Source of the DNA: Natrinema altunense
GTDB lineage: Archaea; Halobacteriota; Halobacteria; Halobacteriales; Natrialbaceae
DNA length: 64,000 nt
Assembly (NCBI RefSeq): GCF_000731985.1
Contig: NZ_JNCS01000004.1
Coordinates: 1 to 64,000 of the forward strand
Direction of reading: 5' to 3'
Shown: positions 19,105-27,739 of the stretch, piece by piece
Numbering within the stretch: position 1 is the stretch's first letter
How the letters are laid out: each line of letters opens with the position of its first letter
The notes under the pieces: generated by a model
Told to the model about the DNA's origin: nothing
Seen by the model: the letters and a program-made list of their open reading frames with translations, nothing else
Database searches by the model: none
Position numbers and translations under genes: made by a program

Positions 19105-19493
19105 GGTTCGTCGAACCGCTGCTCGTACTCATCGATGGCCGATTCATCTTCCCCTCCCACCACGATACCGGTGTCCACGCTCTTATTGAGATATTATAAG
19201 AGGATCACTTAATGGTTTTGACGCCGCGTAATACAAAATTAGAACTCATCATACTGGACTGGTAACGGTTCGTGACTACGCCCTCGAGTCGCCGATCGGG
19301 ATCGATCTCCAACTCGGCGTCCGACTGAGGCCTCATGCCGACCTCTGCACCGCCGTTTTGTGTTCGACAGTATCATTTATAACTGGCCAAGCCCCGTTAC
19401 TTGCGAACCGGTCGGGACAAAGGCAAGACGAAGCGCTGTCGCCAACACCGGTCCGGGAGAGACAGACCGCAAGTGCGTTCATTCGGTCGTCGG
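19105..19493. other. Promoter region of the baseplate operon
   Basis: No convincing gene. The left part next to 19105 is the leader of the giant-protein gene. An AT-rich island at 19180-19245 holds an inverted repeat, a minus-strand TATA-like TTATAATA, and a motif (19236-19245) resembling elements near other promoters of the cluster. This is the likely start of transcription for the block 19101 to 3017. Confidence 0.6.
19180..19202. promoter_or_regulatory. Inverted repeat at the baseplate-operon promoter
   Basis: CTCTTAT, nine nucleotides, then ATAAGAG: a perfect 7-bp inverted repeat overlapping the minus-strand TATA-like sequence about 80-100 nt before the giant gene. It could be an operator masking the TATA box. 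Confidence 0.45.
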
Positions 19494-20432
19494 TTACTCG
19501 AGCGCCAGCGCCCAGTCGATGGCAGCCTCGGGATCGTGATAGGGTTGGAGGGAATCGAGGGTCTGGTACATCATCGTGAACAAATCTCTTCCAGGGCCCT
19601 GCACGCGAGCGTATTCGGGTGGTCGTTGTCCCGTCTGAACGTAGGCGTCCCGAATCTGACACCGCAGGTGACGAACGAGGTACGACTGGAACTCCGCGAG
19701 CGAGCCCGGATCGTGCGGATGGACTTCGATCCCGACATCGGGTTCGCGATCGAACTCGAGGTCGCTGTTCTGGCGGTGGGTCTGCTCGCCGATCCGCCAC
19801 TGAACAAGTACGTCCGAAACGGCGTCGATCCAAGCTTCCCCCAGTTCGGCGGATGAGCTGTCGACGGGTTCGGTACCGAGCGCCGAGAGCGCCCGATCGA
19901 TCTCGCCGCTGGGTTCAGCGATAGCCTCGAGGACGATATCGAGACGGTCCTCGTTGAGGTTCTCGAGGATTCGCTGGAGATCGTCCCGATCCAGACCGAG
20001 GTATAGCTCTGTCGCGTAGAGGTAGTAGTTTTCCTTGGAGAGTCCCTCGGGCAGGTCAACCACCGGCTCCTGATCGGTCGACTCGCTTTTGAGTTGCTGG
20101 TAAAGATCGCCGAAATACCGCTCGAACTGCTCGCTCGAGAGGCTGGCGACGACGAACGCGGCGAGCGTGAGGCGGTCGGGGTTCTCGTTCGGCGGAAGCG
20201 TCTCGTAGCCCCGCTCGCGGTAGACGTAGTACCGGGCGAACTCCCGGGCTTGCATCACCGCTTTGCGCTCGGGGTCGGTTCGGTCGTCTGGGTGGTCTGG
20301 GTATTCATCCTGTTCATGTCCTGTTATCTTCCCATCTTCTTTTCGAACGTCCAAAATATGCTCGATATCGTTATTATCAAGAAGATTAACCCCGACTAAT
20401 TCGTCGGTTTCGCCGGTGAGTACTGCTTTCAT
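19494..20432 (-). CDS. Unknown 312-aa protein paired with the eCIS-core protein
   Basis: I do not recognise this family. It is an acidic soluble protein rich in aromatic residues (AREFARYYVYRERGYETLP, ENYYLYATELYLGLDRDD) and mostly helical in appearance, without signal peptide, membrane segment or catalytic motif. Its ATG lies 2 nt after the stop of the DUF4157 gene, so the two are one translational unit. In eCIS clusters this place usually holds cargo, a loading chaperone or an immunity protein; which applies cannot be told here. Confidence 0.75.
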   Translation of the reverse strand: MKAVLTGETDELVGVNLLDNNDIEHILDVRKEDGKITGHEQDEYPDHPDDRTDPERKAVMQAREFARYYVYRERGYETLPPNENPDRLTLAAFVVASLSSEQFERYFGDLYQQLKSESTDQEPVVDLPEGLSKENYYLYATELYLGLDRDDLQRILENLNEDRLDIVLEAIAEPSGEIDRALSALGTEPVDSSSAELGEAWIDAVSDVLVQWRIGEQTHRQNSDLEFDREPDVGIEVHPHDPGSLAEFQSYLVRHLRCQIRDAYVQTGQRPPEYARVQGPGRDLFTMMYQTLDSLQPYHDPEAAIDWALALE

Positions 20433-20434
20433 CT

Positions 20435-21760
20435 TTATACCTGACCTCCCTCACCGGCCTCAGTTGCCAAGCCCGTTATCCCATCGAGTTTACCGGCGAG
20501 ATTACTGAGCAGTGTCTCGTTACTGGCGAGGTTTTTGGCTAGCGTTTCGTTCTGTGCGGCCTCTTTGGCGAACGCTTCGCTTTTCGCGACGGCACCGGTC
20601 ATCTGTTCGACGATCTGCTCGGGCACTCCACCCTCGCCGCCGAAGACAGTATTAGCGGCAGTGGTGGTCACCAGCGCCGAGGCTGCAGCGGCACCGCCGG
20701 CGATCGCAGGGGCACCGCCGCTGGTTGCGATCGTTGCCGAAGCGGCGATTGCGCCGGCAAGTACACTCCGCAGACTCCCCTCTTTGAGCCCGTCGGTAAC
20801 TCGCTGCATGAGTGAGTCCTCGTCGATGTCGAGGTCATCGGGATCGATACCCAACTCCTCGAGATCAACCTCATCGTCGCCGTACAGCTCCTCAGCGACC
20901 GACGGCCCGTGGTTCCAGTCCTTGCCCGCCCGCTGGATGTGCGTCTCGATCCCCTTCCGGTTGATCGTCACCGGCCCGTCGGCCAGCGCCTGCTGGGCCG
21001 CGTCCTCGGCTTCCCGTTCGAGTTGGGGATCAGGATCGATTTCTAACCCGCTGTCGTCTTGGGGCATCATGCTGATATCGGCCCCAGTCTGCTGGCGGAC
21101 GTGCGCTAACTCGTGGGCGAGGATGTGCTGTCCCGCCGGCGATTCGGGATCGTACTCGCCGTGATTGAACGCGATGTGATTCCCGACAGTAAACGCCCGC
21201 GCGTTGATTTCCTCGCAGGCGTTCGCGGCGGTTGCGTCGGCGTGAATGCGCACGTCGCCGAACGAATCGCCCATCCGCTCTTCCATCGCCTGTTGAATGC
21301 CGTCGTCCAAGGGTTGCCCTGTCGACTGTATCACGTCTCGGACCGGATCTGGAACGCCCGCATCACCGGCCGGCTCCGTGGCAGCGGCGGCTTTCTCGCT
21401 TCGGAGTACGGACCGCTTGTTCTGTCGTTCGATATCGTCAGGGATAGCCTCGGGACGGGCGGCCTGGCGCTCGCGGAACGCCTCGGCCGCGTTCGGATCC
21501 CGCATGTCCTCGACGGTCATCCCCTCCTCGATCCACTCGTGGACGCGGATCGGATTCGACGCCTCGAGTCGTTGTAACTCGAACAGCGTCTCTTCGTTCG
21601 GAATCGACATCCCGTACTGCTCTTCCGCCTCCGCGAGCGGCATCCGTTGGGACCAGCCGCCGGCGTCAGACTCGTGGTCGGGCGACGACCGGACAGTCTC
21701 GCTCTGCTGGGATCGTCGGTCGGCGGTGGTCTCGGCGTCTCTTGCTGATCGAAACCCCAT
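20435..21760 (-). CDS. eCIS-core (DUF4157) metallopeptidase-like protein with hydrophobic C-terminal region
   Basis: A 441-aa protein. Residues about 150-265 are the DUF4157 domain that marks extracellular contractile injection systems: an HELAH zinc-binding motif at 216-220 followed by EREAE at 248-252, whose glutamate could be the third ligand. Residues about 332-373 form an Ala/Gly-rich hydrophobic pair of segments, and residues 380-430 a repeated helical tail (NETLAKNLASNETLLSNLA). The N-terminal 110 residues are polar and may direct loading. It may be a cargo or particle-associated protease; the hydrophobic region could insert into a membrane. A TATA box at 21794-21804 (minus strand) drives it. 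Confidence 0.85.
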   Translation of the reverse strand: MGFRSARDAETTADRRSQQSETVRSSPDHESDAGGWSQRMPLAEAEEQYGMSIPNEETLFELQRLEASNPIRVHEWIEEGMTVEDMRDPNAAEAFRERQAARPEAIPDDIERQNKRSVLRSEKAAAATEPAGDAGVPDPVRDVIQSTGQPLDDGIQQAMEERMGDSFGDVRIHADATAANACEEINARAFTVGNHIAFNHGEYDPESPAGQHILAHELAHVRQQTGADISMMPQDDSGLEIDPDPQLEREAEDAAQQALADGPVTINRKGIETHIQRAGKDWNHGPSVAEELYGDDEVDLEELGIDPDDLDIDEDSLMQRVTDGLKEGSLRSVLAGAIAASATIATSGGAPAIAGGAAAASALVTTTAANTVFGGEGGVPEQIVEQMTGAVAKSEAFAKEAAQNETLAKNLASNETLLSNLAGKLDGITGLATEAGEGGQV

Positions 21761-21897
21761 GTAAGACTCTTGGCACGGTATTTCCTCTCTCCGGGTATAA
21801 AAGTTGTCTAGAAAGAGTTTTTAAATAAAGGTCGAAATGGAGATACGTTCCGTCAGAACATGGTTGCTGATATATACACTCCGGGGGATGCAAACCG
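21761..21897. promoter_or_regulatory. Divergent promoter between eCIS-core gene and ATPase gene
   Basis: On the minus strand CTTTTATACCC at 21794-21804 gives a TATA box for the gene at 21760, with TCTAGA (21807-21812) directly upstream where the BRE would lie. On the plus strand TGATATATAC at about 21868-21877 sits some 25 nt before the ATG at 21898, so the ATPase transcript is probably leaderless or nearly so. Confidence 0.6.
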
Positions 21898-24018
21898 ATG
21901 AGGTACGCCACGACGCAGGAACACCTCCTCGCCGAACTCGACCGCATCGATGCCATCCTCGAGGCCGCCGAGGACGCGGAGACCCCGGTCCCGCGGGACG
22001 AATCGTCGCCGACGGATGCTGCGACGCTTGCGGCCGAGCCGAGCGGATTGCCGCTGGCGCTTCCCGAACGGGACCGGGAGCGGATCGGCGAACTGACTGA
22101 CGAAATCGATCGCAACTGTGTCGCGACTGGGGACGCGACGTTGCGGTTGCGCGTACTCGCCGATCGCTTCGATCTGTCGCGCCGACACCTCGACGTTCTC
22201 TTGCTGGCGCTTGCACCGCGGCTCGATACGTCCTATACTGCGCAGTACGAACGACTGCAGGAGGATCGGCTCCTCTCGAGGCTGACGGTCGTCCTCCTCG
22301 AGCGACTGTTCAGCCGGACGCCCGAGGAACGGCTCGCCGCGGGCGCGCTGGTGGCCAGCGAGTCCCCGCTCCGGCGACACGGCCTGCTCGAGGTCGTCTC
22401 GCCTCCCGACGGCGTCGCCACCGACCGCGGCCGGCAGTACGTCGTCGACGACCGCATCGTCGACTACCTCAAGGGCTACGACGGCCTCGATCCCGCACTC
22501 GAGACGGCGCTCGGCCGATACGCGGCCGACGACGCGGCGGTGCTGGAAACGCGCGAGATCGATCCCACGCTCGGCGTCGACGACCTCGTGATCGGCGACG
22601 ACCTCGCCGACCGGCTCGCGTCGCTGCCGGCCGACGGAACTGGCCGGCGGTTTTATTTCTCCGGACCCGACGGAACCGAGAAGCACCGTGCTCTCGAGGC
22701 CGTCTGCTCGGCCGAGGAGTACCTTCGGGCCGACCTCGAGGCGGTCCTCGACGCCGGCGCGCTCGACGCGCTCGTCCGCGAGGCGAAACTGCTCGGGAAA
22801 CCGCTGCAGTTGACCGCGGCCGGGGCGGCTACGTTCGACGCCCGCGAAGATGAGCGGTCGCTCGAGGCCGTGTTGGACCGCTTCGCGGCCGTCGAGATCG
22901 ACCTCTTCGTCACCGGTGTGGCGGCCTGGACGCCCTCGGCGGTCATGGAGACGGAGATCGACGCCATCCTCGAGTTCCCCCGGTCGTCGCTGGCGCTCCG
23001 CCGACGGTTCTGGACCGCCCACGCTGACGACCTCCCCGACGACCTCGAACCCGAGGTACTGGCGGGGACGTTCGAACTCACGCACGGCCAGCTCGAGGCG
23101 GCGCTGTCGACGGCGCGGTCGCTGGCCGGTGGCGACGAGGTCACTGCCGAGGACGTCTACGAGGGCTGTCGCGCCCAGTCGGCCGACGGACTGGACGAAC
23201 TCGCCCAGCAACTCGAGCCCGACAGCGACTGGGACGACATCCAGTTGCGAGACGACACCATGCACAAACTCGAGTTGGTGTGTGACCACGTCCGCCATCA
23301 GGGCCGGATCTACGGCGACTGGGGCTTCGAAGAGCAGTTCAGTCGCGGCACAGGCGTCGTCGCCCTGTTCAAAGGTGATTCGGGGACGGGGAAGACGATG
23401 GCCGCCGAGATTCTGGCCAACGACGTCGGGATGGACCTCTACAAGATCGATCTCTCGAGCGTCGTCTCGAAGTACATCGGCGAGACGGAAGAGAACCTAG
23501 AGCGGATCTTCGAGGAAGCCGAACACTCGAACGCGATCCTGCTGTTCGACGAGGCCGACGCCGTCTTCGGGGACCGCTCGCAGGTCTCGAGTGCGACTGA
23601 CCGCTACGCCAACGTCGAGGTCAACTACCTGCTGCAGCGGGTCGAGGCCTACGACGGCGTGATCCTCATGACCACCAACTACGCCTCGAACATCGACTCG
23701 GCGTTTACCCGCCGGATCGACCACACGGTCACCTTCGAAATGCCCCACGAAGCGACCCGGGAACGCATCTGGAAGCACGTCTTCCCCGCGAACGCGCCCA
23801 CGTGCGATATCGACTACGAGTTCCTCTCGTCGTTCGAGTTCACCGGCGGCCGCATCAAGACGATCGGCCAGACGGCCGCGATCCTCGCGGCCGGCGACGA
23901 CGACGAAATCGGGATGTCCCACGTCGTCCGTGCAGTACAACTCGAGTACGAGAAGACCGGCCGCCTGCTCCAGCCCCCGCAGTTCGAACCGTACGACGAC
24001 CACCTCCGCTTGGAGTGA
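21898..24018 (+). CDS. eCIS AAA+ ATPase (Afp15-like)
   Basis: A 706-aa ATPase with a C-terminal AAA+ module. Walker A GDSGTGKT is at 493-500, Walker B LLFDEAD around 547-553, and SKYIGETEENL between them is typical of the ATPases of Afp/PVC clusters. An arginine-finger region (NYASNIDSAFTRRID) follows. The N-terminal 450 residues are a helical and degenerate AAA-like region. In Afp-type systems this ATPase is needed for assembly or cargo loading, though it is not in the finished particle. GGGGGA lies 10 nt before the ATG. It is one of three plus-strand genes in an otherwise minus-strand cluster and is followed by the cap gene. Confidence 0.95.
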   Translation: MRYATTQEHLLAELDRIDAILEAAEDAETPVPRDESSPTDAATLAAEPSGLPLALPERDRERIGELTDEIDRNCVATGDATLRLRVLADRFDLSRRHLDVLLLALAPRLDTSYTAQYERLQEDRLLSRLTVVLLERLFSRTPEERLAAGALVASESPLRRHGLLEVVSPPDGVATDRGRQYVVDDRIVDYLKGYDGLDPALETALGRYAADDAAVLETREIDPTLGVDDLVIGDDLADRLASLPADGTGRRFYFSGPDGTEKHRALEAVCSAEEYLRADLEAVLDAGALDALVREAKLLGKPLQLTAAGAATFDAREDERSLEAVLDRFAAVEIDLFVTGVAAWTPSAVMETEIDAILEFPRSSLALRRRFWTAHADDLPDDLEPEVLAGTFELTHGQLEAALSTARSLAGGDEVTAEDVYEGCRAQSADGLDELAQQLEPDSDWDDIQLRDDTMHKLELVCDHVRHQGRIYGDWGFEEQFSRGTGVVALFKGDSGTGKTMAAEILANDVGMDLYKIDLSSVVSKYIGETEENLERIFEEAEHSNAILLFDEADAVFGDRSQVSSATDRYANVEVNYLLQRVEAYDGVILMTTNYASNIDSAFTRRIDHTVTFEMPHEATRERIWKHVFPANAPTCDIDYEFLSSFEFTGGRIKTIGQTAAILAAGDDDEIGMSHVVRAVQLEYEKTGRLLQPPQFEPYDDHLRLE

Positions 24019-24149
24019 TCACTGATGCTTACAGCACCGCCGACCGATCCGACAGTACCATCCCGTTCGACAGCCAGCACCGATCCGGCTCGATCCTTGC
24101 CGGCGAATCGAACGCCACGAGTCCGGGCGACAGTCACGAGGTGGCAATC

Positions 24150-24761
24150 GTGACCTTTACCGCCGTTGCCGCGGTCAGCGAGACGCTATTGGAACTGTTC
24201 CAGAAACAGATCGAACAGCGCCGAAACGTCTCGTTCTCGCGCAGCGATGTCGCCCTGACCTCGCCCGAGACGGTCGACGCCGATTCGGGAGTCCGACTCG
24301 GACTGTTCCTGTATCACGTCACGCGCGACGAAAAAGCCGGGGCCGCCGCCCCCGAAATCGTCCAATCGACGAAACGCGATCCGCCGCTCCCACTCTCGTT
24401 ACAGTACTTGCTGACCGCCTATCCGATGGACGACGAAGGGGAACAGGCCACGGGAACGCTCGCCCAACAGCGGACGCTCGGGTTGGCCATCCAACTCCTG
24501 CACGACAACTCGCGACTCGAGCCCGACGCGTGTGCGGCCGGCCTCGACCAGGAGCGACACCTCTCGATAACGGTCACGTCCGAACCCCTCGACCAACTGA
24601 CGAACCTCTGGGCGCGATTCGGTGACGCGACCTACCACCCCTCGGTGACGTTCGAGGTCAGTCCGGTACTGGTCCAGTCGACGAACGAGGAGTCGGTTAC
24701 GCGAATCGACGAACGCGAGACCGATCTTTCCCGACGACCCGACGAGCCCGAACGGCTGTGA
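24150..24761 (+). CDS. Tail terminator/cap protein, DUF4255 (Pvc16/Afp16-like)
   Basis: A 203-aa DUF4255 protein, which caps the tube and sheath at the end away from the baseplate. Family features are the N-terminal helix VAAVSETLLELFQ, the segment VRLGLFLYHVTRDE, and PPLPLSLQYLLTAY in the middle. The frame is open well upstream inside the ATPase gene. I choose the GTG at 24150 because GAGGTG at 24138-24143 lies at Shine-Dalgarno distance and the family normally starts right there. Only a single cap gene is seen. Confidence 0.88.
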   Translation: MTFTAVAAVSETLLELFQKQIEQRRNVSFSRSDVALTSPETVDADSGVRLGLFLYHVTRDEKAGAAAPEIVQSTKRDPPLPLSLQYLLTAYPMDDEGEQATGTLAQQRTLGLAIQLLHDNSRLEPDACAAGLDQERHLSITVTSEPLDQLTNLWARFGDATYHPSVTFEVSPVLVQSTNEESVTRIDERETDLSRRPDEPERL

Positions 24762-24802
24762 TCGGGGTCGGCGAGTGGATGACGCCGTCCCGGAACCGTC
24801 GG

Positions 24803-25933
24803 CTACTCCTGTGGCGTCGGGTCCGCACTCAACCCGATCGCCGACGGATTGGACGACCGAGTCGGATCGCGGTCCTCCGCGTCGTTGCCGCCCTTGAGAA
24901 CGAATTGCTTGCCGGTCCGCGTGTAGACGATCGGGTGTTCCCGGCCCTGTTTGAGCGTGTATCCGAGCGGAAGCTCCATCGCCGCCTCGTTGGACTCGAG
25001 GAGGAACGCCTCCGGTACTTCGAAGGGGCGGCGCTCGCCGGGCTCGAGTGTCATCTCCAGGTCGAACTGATAGAGATCACGGTTCGTATCGCGGATCTTC
25101 GCCTGAGCCAGTTCGACGGGAGCAACGCCGTCGTTTTTGATCGTCAGCTCGCGGCCGGGGCGTGACTCCGGGCTCGAGACGCCGACGATTCTGAGATCGG
25201 TCCGATCGCTGATTCCGGACTCGTAGCGGTTGTAGACGAGAATCGTCGCGACCAGCCACAGGAAGCCGGCCAGGAGAGTCGTCTGGAGATGCGTGAGCGT
25301 GCCGTCGAACCAGGGGAGCCACGCGACCAGCGTGCGGAGTCCGAGACTGCCGAGGACGGCACCGGCGAAACCGACGATACCGGCCAGCGTCCGCGTCTGG
25401 AGGAGCTTGACCTGTGCGTAGCCGGCTTTGATGAGCACCGACTGGAACGCGGACGGCGAGTCATCGTCCGTGTCGGGTTCGCGGCGCTGGCGGAGCGTCA
25501 GCACGGTCGCGACCGGCCACGCGATCAGCGAGCCAGCGAGGACGAACGAGAGCGGAACCGAACCGGCGACGGCGGCGATGCCGAGTCCGACCGCGACTAC
25601 TGCACCACAGCTCCCGCCGGCGATGGTCGCCTGTGCCCAGATCGAGAGCCGTTTCCACTGCTCCGTGATCGCGTCCTCGTAGTTTCGGTACAGTTTGTAC
25701 CCGGCATAGACGAGTGCGACGAGGACGAACACCGTCACCAGCAGGAGGACTCGCGATGAAATCACCCAGCCGGTCACGGGAACCGACGACTGGGGAACGT
25801 AGTCGACGAGCCCCGTCACGACGGCCACGGCAGTGACGAGCAAGGCGACGATCAGCGCCGCCATCAATGGTCGAATAACCGGTGAGAGTTGTTTTCGAGC
25901 CGTCTTCGTGACCTTCGATGCGATGCGTCTCAT
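24803..25933 (-). CDS. Multi-pass membrane protein inside the injection cluster
   Basis: A 376-aa protein with about six to seven predicted membrane segments in its first 240 residues (for example MAALIVALLVTAVAVVTGLV, VLLLVTVFVLVALVYAGY, VGFAGAVLGSLGL, LLAGFLWLVATILVY). A soluble beta-rich domain of about 130 residues follows (LTIKNDGVAPVELAQAKI, MTLEPGERRPFEVPEAF). I recognise no family. Free eCIS particles need no membrane protein, so its place between tube B and the ATPase/cap genes raises the possibility of an anchor or dock. It ends 41 nt from the convergent cap gene. Confidence 0.8.
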   Translation of the reverse strand: MRRIASKVTKTARKQLSPVIRPLMAALIVALLVTAVAVVTGLVDYVPQSSVPVTGWVISSRVLLLVTVFVLVALVYAGYKLYRNYEDAITEQWKRLSIWAQATIAGGSCGAVVAVGLGIAAVAGSVPLSFVLAGSLIAWPVATVLTLRQRREPDTDDDSPSAFQSVLIKAGYAQVKLLQTRTLAGIVGFAGAVLGSLGLRTLVAWLPWFDGTLTHLQTTLLAGFLWLVATILVYNRYESGISDRTDLRIVGVSSPESRPGRELTIKNDGVAPVELAQAKIRDTNRDLYQFDLEMTLEPGERRPFEVPEAFLLESNEAAMELPLGYTLKQGREHPIVYTRTGKQFVLKGGNDAEDRDPTRSSNPSAIGLSADPTPQE

Positions 25934-26262
25934 GTCACCGGGTCACCCGTTTTCGGTCGGGAACGGCCGACTGTCGGCCGTCCGAGACCGGGCTGTACGT
26001 TATCCGCTCGGTCGATTTTGTTTCCGTTCTCTTATGCATATCTGTTGGATGATGTTTGTTAGATCCTATTAAAACGTAAGGGTAGTCGTGGGAAACGAGG
26101 GTCGAGATCAGGGAGCGCCACTCGACCGGTCGTCGCTCGAAATCGATCGGGCGACGACCGGTCGGTCGCTACGAGCACGTGATACGGCGGTTTGGCCCGT
26201 GCGGATCGATCACCGAGTGACGGGTTCGATCCACGCTTCCCGCCTGCTCGCGGTCGTGAGGT
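25934..26262. other. Spacer with promoter of the membrane-protein gene
   Basis: No gene seen. On the minus strand GTTTTAATAGG (about 26064-26074) and TGCATAAG (about 26034-26041) are TATA candidates for the membrane-protein gene at 25933. The part next to 26262 is the 3' flank of the tube B gene. Confidence 0.5.
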
Positions 26263-26718
26263 TCACTCCGGCATTCCCGACATCTTCGAGAACTGCTCGT
26301 ATGCCAACTCGATGGATTCGATCGCCATTCCACGTTCGTTGCTCGCCAGATCCGGGCCCGACCATTTCGTCGGATACGCGTTCGCGAACTCCCATCCCCA
26401 CTGGCTCTGTCCCTGGAACCCGTCTTTCACTTTGACGACGATGTTCTTCCGCGAGATCGTCCCGCTCATGACCGTCTGGATCCAGTCCCAGAAAGCCGTA
26501 TTCGTCGTCAATCCCCGTTGGAGGACGAGGTTCGCGTGCGCGAACTGGCCGGGTAACTGGTGCACGTGATCGTTGACACCGCCCTCGCGGTACTGGACTG
26601 TTTCTAACTCCATCGTTATCCCGGCGACCTCGGCGAACCCGGCGACTGTCTCACCGTCTACCTCGACCTCGAAGTTGTACTGTGCGTAGGGATCGTCTTC
26701 CGTTGTGTATGGTGCCAT
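26263..26718 (-). CDS. Inner tube protein B (gp19-like)
   Basis: A 151-aa tail-tube protein of the gp19/Afp1-Afp5 family, building the inner conduit inside the sheath. The N-terminus YNFEVEVDGETVAGFAEVAG and the sequences QYREGGVNDHVHQLPG and GTISRKNIVVKVKDGFQ are diagnostic. It differs from tube A, as in Afp where two or three tube paralogues share the tube. It is the last gene of the sheath-tube operon. Confidence 0.94.
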   Translation of the reverse strand: MAPYTTEDDPYAQYNFEVEVDGETVAGFAEVAGITMELETVQYREGGVNDHVHQLPGQFAHANLVLQRGLTTNTAFWDWIQTVMSGTISRKNIVVKVKDGFQGQSQWGWEFANAYPTKWSGPDLASNERGMAIESIELAYEQFSKMSGMPE

Positions 26719-26766
26719 CGTCTCAATACTGCGGTTATGACGGCATCCGTGAGGTAGATGCCGTGG

Positions 26767-26976
26767 TTACTCGGAGTCCGGCGGGTTTCGGAGTACGATA
26801 CCGCCGCCGGCATCGTCACGTCCCCGGTCGCGACCGCGTCGACGGCCACGTGACCGATCGGACTGCGTGTCGTTCATTCGGTCGTTGATCCCGCTGATCT
26901 CTGTACACCAGCGCTGCCGTTCCCAATGAGGCATGTTCAACACCTCGTCGTGGCTCCACCCGAAATGATAGGCCAC
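26767..26976 (-). CDS. DUF6760-like mini-protein
   Basis: A 69-aa protein whose first 35 residues (AYHFGWSHDEVLNMPHWERQ, then RWCTEISGINDRMN) match the small conserved proteins seen after the tail-assembly gene in eCIS and related phage tails. The C-terminal half is an Arg/Asp/Gly-rich tail. The role is unknown; by position it is a likely assembly factor. It lies between the zinc-knuckle protein gene (44 nt) and tube B. Confidence 0.8.
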   Translation of the reverse strand: MAYHFGWSHDEVLNMPHWERQRWCTEISGINDRMNDTQSDRSRGRRRGRDRGRDDAGGGIVLRNPPDSE

Positions 26977-27020
26977 GAACGCAACCTCCTCGTAGAGGCG
27001 GTCCGGCTCGTACAGCCGGA

Positions 27021-27581
27021 CTATTCCGCTGGATTTCCCGACTCGGGTTCCTCGCTTTCGGGCGATTCAGCGCTTGCCGTCCGCATATCAGCGGCTTCGA
27101 ATCCGGGCGATTCGGCCGCCCCAACCCCGCCGAGGTCGCCCCCGGTACTGATGGGACCGGCATCGACGCCGGCGGACTCCATACCGCCGGCCGCTCCGTC
27201 GGTCGTCACGTGAGACCCGTTTTCCGCGTTGATTTCGAACGGCTCACCGCACTCGGGACAGGCCGTCTCGACGGCGTTTATTCCCTGATTGTTGATCCGT
27301 TCGTACAACGCCTGCAGGTACTCGAGGTCCGTAACGAACAACTCCTCGATAACGCTCGCATCGATCGTCTCGAGGTCGCCGAGTTCGGTGACGACCCGCG
27401 AAAGCAAGACGATGGTCAGATACGAGGAGTTCGATTGGACGCGGGGGTTTTGCAGCGGCTTGATCTCGTCGGCCGCCGTGGCGAGTCGCATTCGCCCCTC
27501 CTTGTGGAGCGTTCCCTCGTCGTCGACGTACCCCTGTGGGAGGGTGAACTCGAACTCGGTCTGGAGCGTGCCACCGGTCAT
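27021..27581 (-). CDS. T4-baseplate/tail-assembly chaperone-like protein with CxxC knuckle
   Basis: A 186-aa protein. Residues 5-100 (TEFEFTLPQGYVDDEGTLHK, then RMRLATAADEIKPLQNPRVQ) match the tail assembly proteins found after tube genes in eCIS. A single CPECGEPF motif at 108-115 could bind zinc, perhaps across a dimer. Residues 120-186 are a disordered Gly/Glu-rich tail. The ATG at 27581 overlaps the stop of the 53-aa gene (ATGA); a longer frame starting at 27602 is unlikely. Confidence 0.85.
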   Translation of the reverse strand: MTGGTLQTEFEFTLPQGYVDDEGTLHKEGRMRLATAADEIKPLQNPRVQSNSSYLTIVLLSRVVTELGDLETIDASVIEELFVTDLEYLQALYERINNQGINAVETACPECGEPFEINAENGSHVTTDGAAGGMESAGVDAGPISTGGDLGGVGAAESPGFEAADMRTASAESPESEEPESGNPAE

Positions 27582-27739
27582 GGATTGCCTCCGCTGTCGC
27601 AAGCGACGACGACGCGGTCGGCAAACGGGGCGGCATCACCGGTGTGAAGGACGCCCTCGTCGTCGACACGCCAGTCATCGTCGAACCGATGACGGGGAAC
27701 GGTGAACGCCTCCGGAGACGAACCCGACAGTCGTGTCAT
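27578..27739 (-). CDS. 53-aa protein coupled between tube A and the assembly protein
   Basis: Both ends overlap neighbours by ATGA, so it is translated as part of the sheath-tube unit. It is acidic (SSPEAFTVPRHRFDDDWRVD, DEGVLHTGDAAPFADRVVVA) and looks like a small folded protein. I do not recognise a family. It may correspond to the small unnamed proteins following tube genes in some bacterial eCIS. Confidence 0.7.
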   Translation of the reverse strand: MTRLSGSSPEAFTVPRHRFDDDWRVDDEGVLHTGDAAPFADRVVVACDSGGNP

